A DNA stretch of 64,000 nucleotides from Aquanectria penicillioides. Lineage: Eukaryota > Ascomycota > Sordariomycetes > Hypocreales > Nectriaceae. The notes under the pieces were generated by a model. That model made no database searches. It saw nothing but the letters and a program-made list of their open reading frames with translations, and was not told the origin of the DNA. This document shows positions 46,927-59,391 of this stretch, piece by piece (positions within the stretch are counted from its first letter, which is position 1; each line of letters starts with the position of its first letter). Location: the NCBI GenBank assembly GCA_003415625.1, contig PYIU01000006.1, positions 3,348,001-3,412,000 on the forward strand, written 5' to 3'. Made by a program: the position numbers and the translations under genes.

Positions 46927-48265
46927 ATGACTACGCCAACCACAGAGAAACGTCCAGATAGTGAGTCGTCTGGGACAGTCGTCGAGGCAGACTCTCCAAT
47001 TACCGATACTACGGTTGATCAGGAGCCTCTTCCCGAGGGCGGTTATGGTTGGGTATGCGTTGCATCCGTCTTCCTCATCAATGCGCACACTTGGGGCATC
47101 AACAGCGTAAGCACCTGAAGCTCTCGGCAGAATGAAATTAACTCAACAGGCTTACGGCGTATTGCTCGCCTACTACCTCTCCGACCATACCTTTCCCGGC
47201 ACCACGCCTCTTGAGTATGCATTCGTCGGTGGTTTGAGTGTCGCCATGGCCTTGGTCAGTTCGCCCGTCACGACTTACCTCGTTCACCACTACGGCATTA
47301 GACCTGTTGTATGCACGGGTGGCGTGCTGGTGTCGACATCGCTCATCACGACTTCCTTTGCGCGGCGAAACTGGCAACTCATCCTCTCCCAGGGCGTATG
47401 CTTTGGCATCGGGATGGGCTTTGCATTCGTCGGCTCCGTTGGTGTTGTGTCGTACTGGTTTCTCAAGCGCAGGAGCTTTGTCAATGGCATAGTCACGGCT
47501 GGCTCTGGCATTGGCGGGTTAATATACTCGCTCGCACTGAGTCGGATGATTCCAACTGTCGGCTACCCATGGGCCATGCGCATTCTCGGAATCATATGCT
47601 TCGTGGTCAACTTGGTCTGTGGTAGTCTTTTGCGGTTACCGCCAAACTCGCGCCCGCGAGCTCGACAATCGCCGATGCGTTGGTCGATATTTCGAAACCC
47701 TGCATATATCATGTATCTCGCATGGGGAGTCCTTAGTGGCCTGGGCTACATTGCCCTGTTGTTTAGCTTGTCTAGCTATGCAGTTGCAGTTGGCATGACG
47801 CAGCACCAAGGCAGCGTTGCGAGCGCCCTTTTGAACTTGGGCCAAGCTCTGGGCCGCCCCATTGTTGGAATCATGAGCGACTCTTTGGGGCGAATTGAAG
47901 TTTCGGTCATCGCCTCCTTGCTTACTGGCATCCTCTGCCTTGCCGTCTGGCCATTCGCCGAGTCAGTTGGAGTTCTATACTTTTTCGCAATCGCCGTTGG
48001 CCTCGAAGCAGGGACAATCTGGGTGGCGGTGGCTCCGCTTGGGGCTGAAATCGTCGGACTTGCAGACCTGGCTGGCGCTCTTGGATTCTTTTGGCTGATG
48101 CTGGCACCACCAACAGCTGTGGCTGAAGGCATTTCCCTCCAGCTGCGCAACAAGCCAGGATCGGAGCGCCCTTACTTGAGAGTGCAGTTATTTGCCGGAT
48201 TCATGTACGTAGGAGCTAGCGTATGCCTGCTTGGGTTAAAATTGTGGAAGAAAAAGAAGGCATAA
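46927..48265 (+). CDS. MFS transporter, monocarboxylate (MCT) type
   Basis: 431 residues, about 12 membrane spans. The N-terminal tail is polar and followed by the MCT signature EGGYGWVCVASVFLI. The loop and helix blocks QGVCFGIGMGFAF and NLGQALGRPIVGIMSDSLGR are characteristic of fungal MCT-like carriers. The C-terminus ends in a poly-Lys stop. One intron (47107-47149) splices in phase. Fungal members move small organic acids or are exporters in secondary-metabolite clusters; the substrate cannot be read from sequence. Gene order fits export of the product of the reductase at 50460-53669. Confidence 0.85.
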
Positions 48266-48583
48266 CCTGGTCAGAGGATACACTAGTGCCGTGTTGTTCT
48301 TGAGTTGTGGGATTAAAAGTCGTTCAAGGGAACAATACCAGTAGCTATAAGCCACCAGCATTGAGGATACCTTTATCGGTAATAGCAAGTCCTCGCATCT
48401 GTCGCATCTTCGTGTTCTTCGGCTTCGTTGGTGAACCCTGCCTGTCATACGACTAACAACAGCTGGATGCAACACGGCTCCCTCGGAAGCGCACAGACAT
48501 ACGGATCCTATAGAACAATACGACGATTTAGCCAAATTCCGTCGTATTCATTCGAACCTACTCAACGTCTTAACCGCAGTGGG
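48266..48583. other. Intergenic region
   Basis: 318 bp. Nothing other than the promoter of the next gene is expected, and no motif stood out. Confidence 0.4.
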
Positions 48584-49733
48584 ATGGCAGACGCAGAGGC
48601 AACCCCTGCGATAAACCGCAGATGGCGCACAAAGTCGAAAACTGGCTGCCGCTCGTGCAAATCGAGAAAGATCAAGGTAGTTGGGCGGGGCTATCACGCG
48701 ATCAGGTTGACATGCTAATGTGGCCTAGTGCGATGAACAGCGTCCTTCATGTCTCAACTGCATCAAACGAGAGATAGACTGTGATTTCCTTCAGCCCAGG
48801 CAGTCGATGCCAGTCATTGCTACTGGAAACTGCGAACTAGAACTACTACATCACTTTACCGTATCGACGGCGTCAACCTTGGTCACAGGGCCTTATGTCG
48901 AGGATCTCTGGAGAGTGGTTGTTCCTCAACTTGGATTCTCTACAAGATATGTGCTTGACGGCATCTTTGCCCTTGCAGCATTGCACATTAGCCGCTCCGA
49001 CTTGGCCAGGAGAGAAGCACTCGTCTCACAAGCGGCACAATATCACGCGGCATCACTGGAGCAGGCCCTGCCGCTCATTTCAGGTGTTTCGCTGCGGAAC
49101 AACCGCCAGCTATTTTTTTTCGGCATCCTAACGCTCTTCTTCTCTCTTGCGAGACCCAAGAGAGACGACGACATGCTCGTGGTCGGGAATAGCATCATCC
49201 CGGAGTGGCTCTATTTGCTAAGAGGTACTGGGGCGATAATTGAAGCAGACCGCACCATACTGGACTCTGACATTTCCATAATATTCCGATCATCAGATGT
49301 AAGCTACGAGTTTTGGAAGTCGCATTCGCCCAAAGAGAATGTTGGCCTAAGTCGCTTGGAGGGACACATTCGGTCCTCGGCGACTCTGAGTGCCGAGAAG
49401 CAAGCCATCTTGCTACAAGCACTCGAGGCTCTGAAGCGAAGCTATACATTCGCTGACGAGTCGTTTCTGGAACACGCCAAGATGAGAGGCTTCTACACTT
49501 GGTTATTTGAAATTAGTGATGATTTTGTACAGCTGCTAAAGATTGCAGACAAAGAGGCGCTTTGTATACTTGCCTATTTCTCAGTACTAGTCGATGTGCT
49601 CGAAAACCATTGGTGGTTAGAAGGATGGAGCATGCATTTAATTGGGAGGATCTACGCGCTGCTGGACGAAGAGCATAGGCCATGGATTCAATGGCCGATT
49701 GAAGAAATTGGATGGCGCAAGACCCATGATTGA
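48584..49733 (+). CDS. Zn2Cys6 transcription factor (short type)
   Basis: 365 residues. The zinc cluster C-x2-C-x6-C-x6-C-x2-C-x6-C (CRSCKSRKIK, then CDEQRPSCLNCIKREIDC) is cut by an intron (48677-48728) directly before the third Cys. The regulatory part begins with FTVSTASTLVTGP...LWRVVVPQL and LDGIFALAALHISRSD, the layout of fungal Upc2-like or sterol-uptake-type C6 regulators. The start chosen is the ATG at 48584; an upstream in-frame ATG at 48428 would add 52 residues that look non-coding. Second regulator in the putative cluster. Confidence 0.85.
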
Positions 49734-50459
49734 TCTGACGGGCTTGAGGTTGAGCTAAATAGGAATTATGTTGCGCTCTGGTATAGTAGACCAATGTGAT
49801 AATCGGGATGCATCCAAGTGGGCCGAGGCGTCAGCGATGAAGAGGGGAGCTCTCGATGGATGAACTGGGAAACAAGGGTGCAGACAGAAGTTCCATGTTG
49901 GTGAGAATCAGGCGGTTGAGCTGCGTTGTGGTGGTTCTTGAACGGGACTACACGATTATGAGCTTGGATTGTTAACTTTCATCTATGTTTAAAGCTGTTA
50001 TTGGATGTTGATATTATAGACAACTGAATCGTGGATGAACTGATTTTCAAAGTCCGAAGAGCATTGCACGTGGAATACATTGGGCCAAGGACATGCATCT
50101 GACGGTAGATGGCCGAGATCAAGAGGCATGCTAGGACGTCAGATTGACACAAGTTAAGCGTCGGTGATTCTGCATCTGCAAATGCTGTCACCCACCTTAG
50201 TTATCTGCTAATATCCCTTTGCGTGCGAACACGTGTCGATCGATTCAATGCTCAGTGGGGAGAGTGACAGCGTCGCATTACGGCATGCGATTCTCTGTTC
50301 GCGGTATTGGGGCCGTAACTGACATGGGGAGCGAGAACTTTACGCACATGCAGATTACTGCCATGTCAGATAAGCTGGCCGGGATGATCAGTTAAATAGC
50401 GGCATGCCTCAACTTCCTTCTCGTGCGGGCTGATTTATTGCGAGAATAATCAACGACGA
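49734..50459. promoter_or_regulatory. Intergenic region upstream of the NRPS-like gene
   Basis: About 725 bp without a supported gene. It holds the promoter of the reductase. No TATA box at the expected distance. Confidence 0.4.
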
Positions 50460-53400
50460 ATGGATAACATGGACGCGGAACCAAACTATGGGCGCCGGCT
50501 GCTCAACAACATCATTGACGACGTAGCTGGTACTGACCCGACACGAGCCTTTGTCTTTGTGCCCAGGACCAGCAATCCAAGCGATGGATGGGAGGCTATT
50601 TCGTACAGAGGGATCGCCACGGCCATTGACCATGTGGCGTGGGAGATTACAGAGAGGCATGGCCTAGGATGGCAAGGCCAATTCCAGACTATTGCATATA
50701 GCGGGCCGAATGATATCCGGTACATTGTCATCATGATGGCCTGCATCAAGGCCGGGTACCAAGCACTATTTTTGTCGCCGCGCAACACCAAAGAGGCCCA
50801 GGAATATCTCCTCGGGGCCACAGACTGTCGGATATTCTGGCACACTGATAATTTCACCCCATTGGTCAAGGCATGGGTCGGAGACCGCGAGATGCAGACG
50901 CTCGCCGTCCCTGGTATCGACAGCATGCTAAACTCTGGTTGTTCTCCGTTTGTTTATGACCGCCCATTCGAAAAGGCTGTATGGGAGCCGGCCGTAGTTC
51001 TTCACACGAGCGGCTCGACGGGCATTCCGAAACCCATTGTTGTCAAACAGGGAAGCTTGACTATTTCAGACGAGTTACGCGACCTTGCTGGGGGGAAATA
51101 CATCATTAAAGCTTGGGGGGAGTTGTCGACTAGGGTTTACTCCCCTTTGCCGTTGTTTCACGCAGCCGCAATTGCAAACATGCTGGCAACGACGCTCTTT
51201 TACGGAACCCCAATCGCCCTTAGCATCCCGGATCGACCTGTCAACGCAGACCTGGCCATGGAATGTTTCAAGCATTCTGGCGCTGACGGAACTTTTCTCC
51301 CGCCGTTCATCCTGGAGGAGATTTCCAAGACAAGGGAAGGAATAGAAATTTTAAAGAAGCTGAAATTTGTTGTCTTTGGCGGCGGTAAGTAGTCATGTTC
51401 TCTCGAGACCTTTACTTATCCGTGCAGGAAACCTCGCCCAACAGACAGGCCAGACTCTAGTTGACAACGGGGTCATGCTCTGCAATGGAATCGCATCCAC
51501 CGAGTACGTACAATGAACTCATAAAGACCAAGCTAATATGACAGGTGCCCTCTGTATGCCCTATTCTACCCGACCAGCATAGAAAACTGGCAATATTTCA
51601 TCTTTTGCTCAGAGACGATGGGCTGCGAGTGGCGGTTATTTTCAAAAGAGAACAAAGTTTACGAGCTCGTCATGCGCAGACAAAAGCCGGGTGTCCCAGG
51701 CCGTCAAGCCGTATTCTACACATTTCCCGACCTGGACGAGTGGTCGACAAAGGACTTGTACAAGCCTCATCCTACGCTTGATGACCACTGGATGTACTGC
51801 GGAAGAATCGACAACGTAATTGTATTTTCAAACGGAGAGAAGCTCAACCCTGTGAGCATGGAGGAGACGATTGGCGGCCATCCCCTGCTCAAAGGAGCGT
51901 TGGTTGTGGGCCAAGACCGGTTTCAACCGGCCCTCATCTTGGAACCGACTTCACCATGCGACGAAGAAGCTACAGCAAAGCTCATTGAAGAGGTGTGGCC
52001 GTTGGTTGAAAAGGCAAACGCGGAGACTGTCGCTCACGGCCAGATTGTGAAGTGGCTTGTTACGGCGGCTGCTGGCAAATCGTTTGTGCGAACACCAAAA
52101 GGCACCGTCCTGCGAAGCGGAACTGTCAAGATATTCAAGGAGGAAATCGAATCTCTATATAAACACCAGGACAACCACCGTGAGTCTGTCGAGCTGGACC
52201 TCAACGACGAAGACAGCCTGACAGGTTCTATTATCAAACTGGTGACAAGGTTGACCCGAGTCGAGGACATTGGTGCTGCCACAGATTTTTTCACGGTTGG
52301 TTTTGACTCCTTGCGAGTTGTTAGTGCTGTGAAGCTGCTTGATGGTGGCCTAAACGACGCAGGCATCGATTTGGGGCCTGCACTAGCTCCACGTGCCATC
52401 TACAACTGTCCGACAGCTGAAAAATTGTCAAAATATTTGTTTTCTACCATGAAGGAAGAGGTAATTCCTGTCAAAGCAGACGAGACCCAGACAAGGGTGT
52501 TGGAAGAACTCTTGTCAAAGTACACCAAACACCTCCCCTCTTCTAGAGATAAGCCGGAGCCTCTTTATGAGGGACAGACGGTTATTGTCACGGGCACAAC
52601 CGGCTCTCTCGGAACATACCTCCTAGGTCGTCTTTGCAAGCTGTCGTCAATTAAAAAAGTGGTTGCACTAAACCGAGGCGAAGATGGTGGCTCGTCTCGT
52701 CAGCTTTCAGTCAGTTCAGGCCGAGGCCTTGGTACAGATTTCTCAAAGGTCGAGTTCCTAGGAGCAGACCTGTCTCTTTCTGATTTTGGACTTGGCCAAG
52801 CCAAGTTTAATGAGCTTTTGGGCTCTGTCGATCGCATCCTTCACAATGCCTGGCCCGTCAATTTCAACATGAGCGTCGCATCGTTTGAGCCACAGATCCA
52901 GGGTGTTAGACACCTGGTTGACTTTTCTAGCGCTGCCTCGAAGCAAGTACCCATTATCTTCCTATCGAGCATTAGCACAGTAGCTGCATGGGCAGAAAAT
53001 AAGCCAGTGCCCGAAGAACAGCTCGCAGATCTGACCCTGCCGCGAATGGGATACGGCCAGTCCAAGATGGCTGGCAGTCTGATTCTGGATGCAGCAGCAA
53101 GGCAAGGCATCCCGACAGCCTCGATACGAGTTGGACAAATTGCAGGTCCAAGGCGAAACGAAGGTGTCTGGAATAGACAAGAGTTTATCCCTAGCCTCAT
53201 TGCCAGCTCGGTGCACCTGGGAGCCCTGCCAGATGATATTGGTCCTCACCGAGACGTGGATTGGATCCCGATTGAAGACGTGGCCGACATTGTTTTGGAC
53301 GTGGCGGGCGTGACGGTACAGGTTCCAACGACGGAAATCTCTGGCTATTTCCATGCAGTGAATCCTGTGACGACCAAGTGGCTAGAGTTGGCGGTGGTAG

Positions 53401-53669
53401 TCAAGGCCTATTACAGTGACAGGATCCATCGGTTGACAACATTTGAGGACTGGGTATTCCAACTGGAAGAGAGCGCAGGAGAAACCGACATCAGAAAAAA
53501 CCCTGCAGTGAAGCTGCTCGACACGTATCGCGACATGCTTTCGGCGCAGGCCAGAGAGCATGTGGATATCAGCATGGAGAGGACCAAAGCTCGAAGTCCA
53601 ACGGTGGCACGGTTGGGCAAAATCACACCAGACCTGATGAGCAACTGGTGTGATCAGTGGAAGTTTTAA
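50460..53669 (+). CDS. NRPS-like carboxylic acid reductase (A-T-R)
   Basis: 1041 residues: adenylation, thiolation and thioester-reductase domains, with no condensation domain. A-domain core A3 is LHTSGSTGIPKP (about 181-192), and the A7 region is YCGRIDNVIVFSNGEKLNP (about 418 on). The carrier motif GFDSL puts the phosphopantetheine Ser at about 589. The reductase starts with VTGTTGSLG (about 682-690, NAD(P)H binding) and has the catalytic Tyr/Lys in YGQSK (about 837-841). This layout activates a carboxylic acid as an adenylate, loads it as a thioester and releases it reductively as an aldehyde or alcohol. Introns are at 51385-51427 and 51504-51544, both in phase, with no damage. The start is the ATG at 50460 (a second ATG lies three codons later). 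Probably the core enzyme of a cluster; substrate unknown. Confidence 0.9.
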
Positions 53670-53699
53670 CGGCGAAAATACACTATTTTCTATTTCATC

Positions 53700-54439
53700 A
53701 AGACTGAAATAACCCTCTCTTTTAATCAAGCCTATTCTACATCTAATTTTCAGACTGATAGATACAGCGGCTGATGCATCCAACGGAGATTGGCCCTGAA
53801 CCTGCAGCTCGTGTTCACTTCCAGACCTTGGCTCTTGAGTCTCCTGACCAAGGCCAAATCGAGGCATGGGATTCAGCAGTGAGCTGAATGCAAGACTTTG
53901 AAGCTCATTTTGAATGCTGTCGAGAGATCGCCCTCGCGTTTCGGGCATGTATGCTGTAAGCACGCCCGCAGTCATCTGGGCAAGAACATCTCCAAAGAGA
54001 AAGTAGGGGCCACATACCGAGACTGCTAGAGGATTGGTGTTATCGGCGAAACCAGCCAATTTGTAAACTGATTGAGTTTGATAAATCTCTTAACATTCAA
54101 TTTGAAACTCACGGAGCTCCGGCCGCATAGAGGCTTCCAATAAGGATCATGATTACAGAATGACGAGGCCGCCGCTGATGGCCGATGTTCGCCTCGCCAT
54201 GGAGCATGGCCTGGGCCACCTGGGAGACTCTAGCATTGGCAAGCACGCAATGCCAGGATCATTGATACGACGGGCCGGATAATGTTGGGTAGCTGCCAGG
54301 ACATGCTGGTTTCGATAGATGCTGTGCAGTAGCAGGAAAAGTATCCAATGCAGCCAGTGTCGAAGCCATCGAGAAGACCCGCAAACAAAAGGGCAATGGA
54401 CGCCGAAGCGTAATTCGGTATCAACTTTGCGAACACCAT
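53700..54439 (-). pseudogene. Remnant of an MFS sugar transporter
   Basis: Pieces of a sugar-porter protein lie in order but with large internal losses. The pieces are a membrane segment with ALLFAGLLDGFDTGCIG, the loop block TASIETSMSWQLPN, an ANARVSQVAQAMLHGEANIG block, and the C-terminal YMPETRGRSLDSIQ. Stops and frame changes separate them. About 240 codons' worth of sequence stands for a family of some 500 residues. The 3' boundary runs close to the end of the NRPS-like gene. It is therefore a relic and cannot make a transporter. It may once have belonged to the neighbouring cluster. Confidence 0.65.
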
Positions 54440-54685
54440 GACGATAAGACTAGTTGAATTGTTGGGATAATGAAACTTGGTAAGAAGGTGAGTTTTAACC
54501 TAGGATCCATATTATCAATATCAAGATCGAGATGGACGGCCTGTGATAACGAAGGGCGCGCGTTGACGACCCCGCATTCGAGCAGCAAAATGACTGTTGA
54601 TTGACAGTACTTATTCAGACAACAGTCACTAGAGGAATGAGGTTGTTGATAACAGTGATAGATTCAATTGACTACGCTGGCAGAA
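54440..54685. other. Short spacer
   Basis: About 245 bp between the transporter relic and the dioxygenase. Nothing seen. Confidence 0.4.
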
Positions 54686-55941
54686 TCAAACGCTGGCCCG
54701 AAGCTCCTCTTCTTCATCCTTGCCAAGCAAGCCAAGCCCCTCTCTGCGACTAGGGGCCTTGGGATCAAAGTATGGCTTCTCAGCCAGCGATGTAACTCGG
54801 GTTCCATGGCGAGGTTGCTTTCCCGCATAGTCCCAGCTGGCGTTGTGAATTGTAATTCTGCATTTGTCAGCGTGGATCGGCACGGTGGTGGCATTGTGAT
54901 TCATGGCTTACCGGTTATCCCAGAGGGCAGAGGTTCTGGGAGTCCACTTGAAGCGAACCTGGATGTCGACATTCTTCTCGTATACGTCGAAGAGATACCC
55001 GAGGATGACGTCGCTCTCGGCCTTGTCGAGGCCAACAATGCGGTCCGTCATGGATCGGTTCACCCAGAGAGCCTTCCAGCCGGTCGCTGGGTGAACTCGC
55101 ACAAGAGGGTGCACGCGCTCGAGATGCTTGGGGCCGGCCTCGGGGTTCTCTCGGTCAAGGTATGGATGAGCCGACCTGTAAACGGCAGAGCGGCCGTCGA
55201 TCAGCTTGCGGAACCCGGGGGACAGCTTCTCGTAGGCTGCGTAGCCGCTGGCCCAAAGCGTGTCGCCACCGACCTCGGGACGGTATCATTATGGAGATGG
55301 GTGACGCCGGCGGGCTGGCGCTCGTGGACCAAATCGGTGTGCCATCGCGATGCGCCTCCGGGGTTTCGGAAGTTTGCGTTTCGCTCCGTAGCCCACAGAT
55401 CGGGCCAGATAACTGAGGCTCCTGGGACTCCAGGGACCTGAGGGACTTGGGGCTGGCGATATGTTAGCTATATTCAATTTTATAGTCGGACACTTACATG
55501 AACTTCAACCTCTCCGAACCAATCGCCAAGCTCCTTCTGCTGCTGGGGCGTCAGGTCCTGGTCGCGGAAGAAGACGACGCTGCGCTCTGCGATTAGCAAT
55601 GCCAACTCGTCGCGCTGCACGTCGGTCAAGTCTTTGAGCTGCAGGCCCTCAATCTCGGTACCGATGTAAGCCGTGAGATCCGTAACCTTGGTCGCCGCGG
55701 ACAAGAGATTCTTCTTGGACTTGTCTGCACGGGCGCCGGCATCAATATAATCTCGAGGCTGATCTCGGATCTTGTAGACGTCTTGCAGATAGAGAGGGCG
55801 AGAGGGACGATACGGGTATCCCTCCGACAAGTCGATTCCAGCCTTTGTGAGACGCTCGCGCGCAGGCTCTGGAATTGGGACGTTGTCCTTTTTGGGGACG
55901 ACGACGTCTTTAATCTCGGGGTCAATGGGTGCAGGAGACAT
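54686..55941 (-). CDS. TauD/TfdA-type Fe(II)/2-oxoglutarate dioxygenase, with an apparent 1-bp deletion
   Basis: An Fe(II)- and 2-oxoglutarate-dependent oxygenase related to taurine/sulfonate dioxygenases. The iron ligands are His and Asp in WHTDLVHERQP and the distal His in ITIHNASWDY; the 2-oxoglutarate-binding Arg is in the RHGTRVT block. The TGGDT-type strand appears as VGGDTLWASGY. Introns are at 55453-55497 and 54858-54911, in phase. A frame change occurs at the GGG at 55277-55279 (plus strand), between HLHNDTVP and EVGGDT. One added base gives 386 codons, the standard length, with every motif in one frame. An assembly error is therefore likely. The start is the ATG at 55941, with a TATA box about 60 bp upstream. 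Likely tailoring enzyme of the cluster. Confidence 0.85.
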
Positions 55942-56002
55942 GGTGATTTGCCAGTGGTTATTGTAATTGAATTGATATCTTGTGACACATTGAAGCACCA
56001 GG

Positions 56003-56012
56003 TCTATTTATA
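56003..56012 (-). promoter_or_regulatory. TATA box of the dioxygenase gene
   Basis: Reads TATAAATAGA on the minus strand, about 60 bp before the ATG at 55941. Confidence 0.5.
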
Positions 56013-57424
56013 CTATTTCGATTTAACGTACCTCATCGTTCCGACTATCGCGCCAGCTCTCCCACCATCTAATGCATCTACTCCTGTGGGATGCATCTAT
56101 GGACACGAGCGACGTCTTGGTCCGTCCGTCTCAAGTCCTATTGCCGAAGCCCGATTACCAATATGGATATGCCATTCAATGCTGTGCTGAATTGGGTGCC
56201 GTCACTGGCCGGGAATGAGATGATTGCGGTTGTAAATGACGAACACCACGGCACGTGAGAAATCGGCCGTAGCTCTAGGGTGACGTTGCATAATCTCCAA
56301 AAGCAGCCAAATAACATGGCCGCATTGCTGCTGACGCAATGTGAGGGGAGGATTATGTGTATCCGCTGTGAGTGGCCATTGAGCCGTTGCTCCTCAGAAA
56401 GCGCATTGTTTAGGAGACTTGTCGTATTGCAAATCTCCCACCGGCATGAGTGATGCTGGCATGTCCGTCACGGCGCAGATGTTGCTCGGAGATGGCCTGG
56501 ACAGGCTAGGAGTATCAGAAGGCAGGCAAGGCTCCCCCTTTGCAAGGCTGCGTGAAGTGAAGTAACTAGACAAACTTCTTTCTCGGATGACCTGTGATGA
56601 TAATGCAGGCTTTTTAAAACTACCTGCATAGTTCCATTGTAGTTGCACCAAAGGTTGATATGTAGAGGCAGATCGTACGAAATGACCTGAAGACTGAAAT
56701 ATTGCACTGTGACCTCAATTATTGAAATTCCCAATTCACCAATCTCGCTGGATTGTAGTTAGGACATATTCTTGGCGGTATTAGACATGAGACAACGTTG
56801 GCATGCTGCTGAGCCGAAACGCACTGTGGGATCTTTAGTCGGTGCAGAGCCCCGCCAACGTTGCACTGAATAATGGACGATTCCTCTCTACTCGCGAACT
56901 AGATCGGTTTTCGTCAAGTGGAAGCGATTTTACGCTCAGATATGCAGAGCAGTGACCGTAGCAGTTAGCAGTCGTGGGGGTGATGCGGCTGGCTTGGTGG
57001 AGGGCGGAGCCGGCGCACGATGCCCCAGCAGACTCACGACGGGTTCGGTCAAATTTCTTTGTTGTGGAATACCGAATCAGATCGATCCTTGGAATGTGAA
57101 TGTGATTGTCACTTGGATCTGAGATGCACTTGTGATAAATGTCCCTGGGCTCAGCTCCAGATGCTGCATTTGAACGGCAATGTCGATTCATACACGTCAG
57201 CAATGCAACCGGTACCGACTCCGAGACCATGGGCAAGCCAGGAGAAAATAGAAAAGATTTGCGGGTTCCGTCCAGAGGTCACGTTCTTGCTGAAATGAGA
57301 CACTCAAGAGGTTTCTAGAGCGTCGAATTCCTCGCCTGTGAGTCGGACTGAGTAGCCATTCGGATGCTAGGCGGTTGAGACGATTGAAACGGAACACTAT
57401 AATTTTCTACAAAAGATAAAGCAC

Positions 57425-57431
57425 CTATAAA
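57425..57431 (+). promoter_or_regulatory. Possible TATA box of the small secreted-protein gene
   Basis: TATAAAT lies 64 bp before the ATG at 57495. Its value depends on whether that gene is real. Confidence 0.35.
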
Positions 57432-57494
57432 TTATTGCAATCCGTCGTCGATTCCATCAAGCATCATCAGCTCAACACATTCACCGATATCAAC

Positions 57495-57707
57495 ATGCGT
57501 TTCAACATTTGCGTCCTCATCCTCGGAGCAACCTCCATTGTGAGTGCATTGCTGTCCGCCGAAGAAGTTACCCGCTGTAGTATGGAGTCGAGAAAGAGGA
57601 CGAACGAACTTTCCAACAAGATGATGTGCAAGCTAACATTCCATAGACTATTCTCAAAGGGCTATCAGATTGTGCGGCTGTTGGCAGCAGCCTCAGCACT
57701 GAGATAA
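57495..57707 (+). CDS. Possible small secreted protein or remnant
   Basis: The start MRFNICVLILGATSIVSALLSA has the shape of a signal peptide, and a TATA box lies at normal distance. The frame stays open for 70 codons. A spliced form using GTAGTA (about 57574) and CATAG (about 57648) is possible but does not produce a clearly better product. A different frame in the second part reads ILKGLSDCAAVGSSLSTEI, which looks like part of a fungal cell-wall-type secreted protein. Could be a decayed gene. Not assigned to a family. Confidence 0.3.
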   Translation: MRFNICVLILGATSIVSALLSAEEVTRCSMESRKRTNELSNKMMCKLTFHRLFSKGYQIVRLLAAASALR

Positions 57708-58133
57708 ATGCCGGAAAACAGAAGGGCAGGTGCTTGTGGAACTAAACAAATACTCAAGGATCTCTAATTTGCTTTGTGTTGTCGAACATGGCACCTCAGC
57801 AAAAGCTGGAGATACCCCTTGCTGGAACAAGTGGTGCCTTGGGTTCGATACTTTCAATGCGTAATGGCCTACCCTAGACTGAGTCGTACCTCACCTATTT
57901 AGTCAACAGGACACACTTTGTAATCCGACATGATGGCAACAACTAGGCGTGGTTGAGATTCTCAGAGAGTTTTAATTAACAGAGCACATTGTATTGCATT
58001 CTCATGCTAAATGCGCTCAGGTATTACAGATCAACCTGCTACATGATTGTCACCGTCTAGAGTTTAGTGCAAGTTAATCTGTCTGTAAATTACATTCAGT
58101 TGCACCACTGTATAATGATCGCGTTGTGTAAAC
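57708..58133. other. Intergenic region
   Basis: About 425 bp. Nothing recognised. Confidence 0.4.
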
Positions 58134-58936
58134 TCAATCCATGCCGTATAACCTCCGGATCGCCCAGTTATCTAATGTCCTTAGACCTCCGGGCAATACA
58201 CTAATGCCCGAGCCTCCATTGTCCAGCTGCTCATCGTACTTGCCCATTGCCATGCCCATTAAGAAATTTCCCAGGGGCTCAGTTGGGCTGTGCATCGACG
58301 GAATAGCGATTCGAAACAGTGGCCCAAGGAAGAATGCCATGGCCTTATACGCGACGCCGGGATCTGGAATGTATGGCTTTATAGCGTCATGCCGGGAAGC
58401 GTCTACGCCGACTGGGCGCGCCGACTCGATTAAGAAGCGAGGGCTGTGGAGCTGCGACAGCTCTGTTTCTGCCTCGCCCTTGACCTTGCCGTAAAAAGGT
58501 GTGAAGAAGTTGGGAGATTGCGTTGCGCCGCCGCTCGACACGTAGGTGAAGTGGAACGGTTCGTCGTCCGAAAGTTCTGTGAATGCTTTCGCTGCAGCAA
58601 GAGGCCAGTCTTTTGTAATCTTGACGTAGTCCCTACAGAGGTTAGCATCAGCAGGCAATGCGTTGGGCACAAGGAGACGGACTCCTTGGTAACTTTGATG
58701 GCGCTGATACCCAAGGCCCAAACGATGCCTTTGGCACCCTTTAGCTGGCTGAGAAGCTCCGGCTCATACTTGGAAAAGTCTCTGTGAATGATGATGTTGA
58801 CTCTGGGATCGTTCTGTGCAGCCGGCACAGGTCTTCGGCTGAGGATGGAAATCTTGGAAACCTCGGCGGACTTCAGCATGGCATCGAGAACGCCAGACCC
58901 GACGAGGCCAGTGGCACCTGTGAGAATGAGATGCAT
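58134..58936 (-). CDS. NAD(P)-binding Rossmann protein (HTATIP2/NmrA-like)
   Basis: 250 residues. The dinucleotide motif is at the N-terminus (LTGATGLVGSGVLDAML). A basic SRRPV after the second strand favours NADP. The ALGIS strand and FHFTYVSSGGA, followed by the YGKVKGEAE block (Tyr-x-x-x-Lys), match extended-SDR proteins of the HTATIP2/YbjT kind. One intron (58633-58682, unusual GTCCGT donor) splices in phase, giving 251 codons. Its role could be a reductive step on the cluster product or a redox sensor; sequence alone does not tell. Confidence 0.8.
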
Positions 58937-59391
58937 TTTGGAGTTGATCCAGGATTGATTGAATGTTGGCGGTGATACGACGGGCCAAGGAGTACCTATG
59001 TGCATATAAAGCTAGCGGAAAAGGCACCGTCCCATTCAGGTATAGCGGATAACAGGGGTGTAAGCAGCTTAAGACAGTGGCATTATGGCTGGACAAGGGG
59101 ATAAGCAGCCTGCATTAGCGCAGTTCTACTGTACATGTACCTAGTCCGTGGGTGCCTTGGAGCAACGGAGCTTTAGGTCGACTGACGATGAATGAGCCAA
59201 ATGGGGGAACGAGTGACAACAGCTTTTGTTAACTTTGGTATTCCGAATTGGTCTTGTTCTTCTCTCGCTCGCTCTGTCAGTGATGGATCAGAATGGATTT
59301 GAGTAGAACTGGAAATCAGCGGAATTGATTATTTGCGACTGCTAGGGCATCTATACATGGGCTGATGGTGGTAGGCTGGCCTCCACAGACA
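58937..59391. other. Intergenic region
   Basis: About 455 bp. It holds the promoter of the Rossmann protein and the 3' end of the bZIP gene. Nothing else seen. Confidence 0.4.

Larger units (their letters stand above)
55942..57494. other. Intergenic region
   Basis: About 1.55 kb. It contains the dioxygenase promoter and the promoter of a doubtful small gene. Other open frames are short and have no motif. Confidence 0.5.

Noticed and set aside
56835..57236. 133-codon minus-strand frame and a 92-codon plus-strand frame near 57.0-57.3 kb
   Set aside because: They overlap each other, have no motif, and neither has convincing flanking signals.
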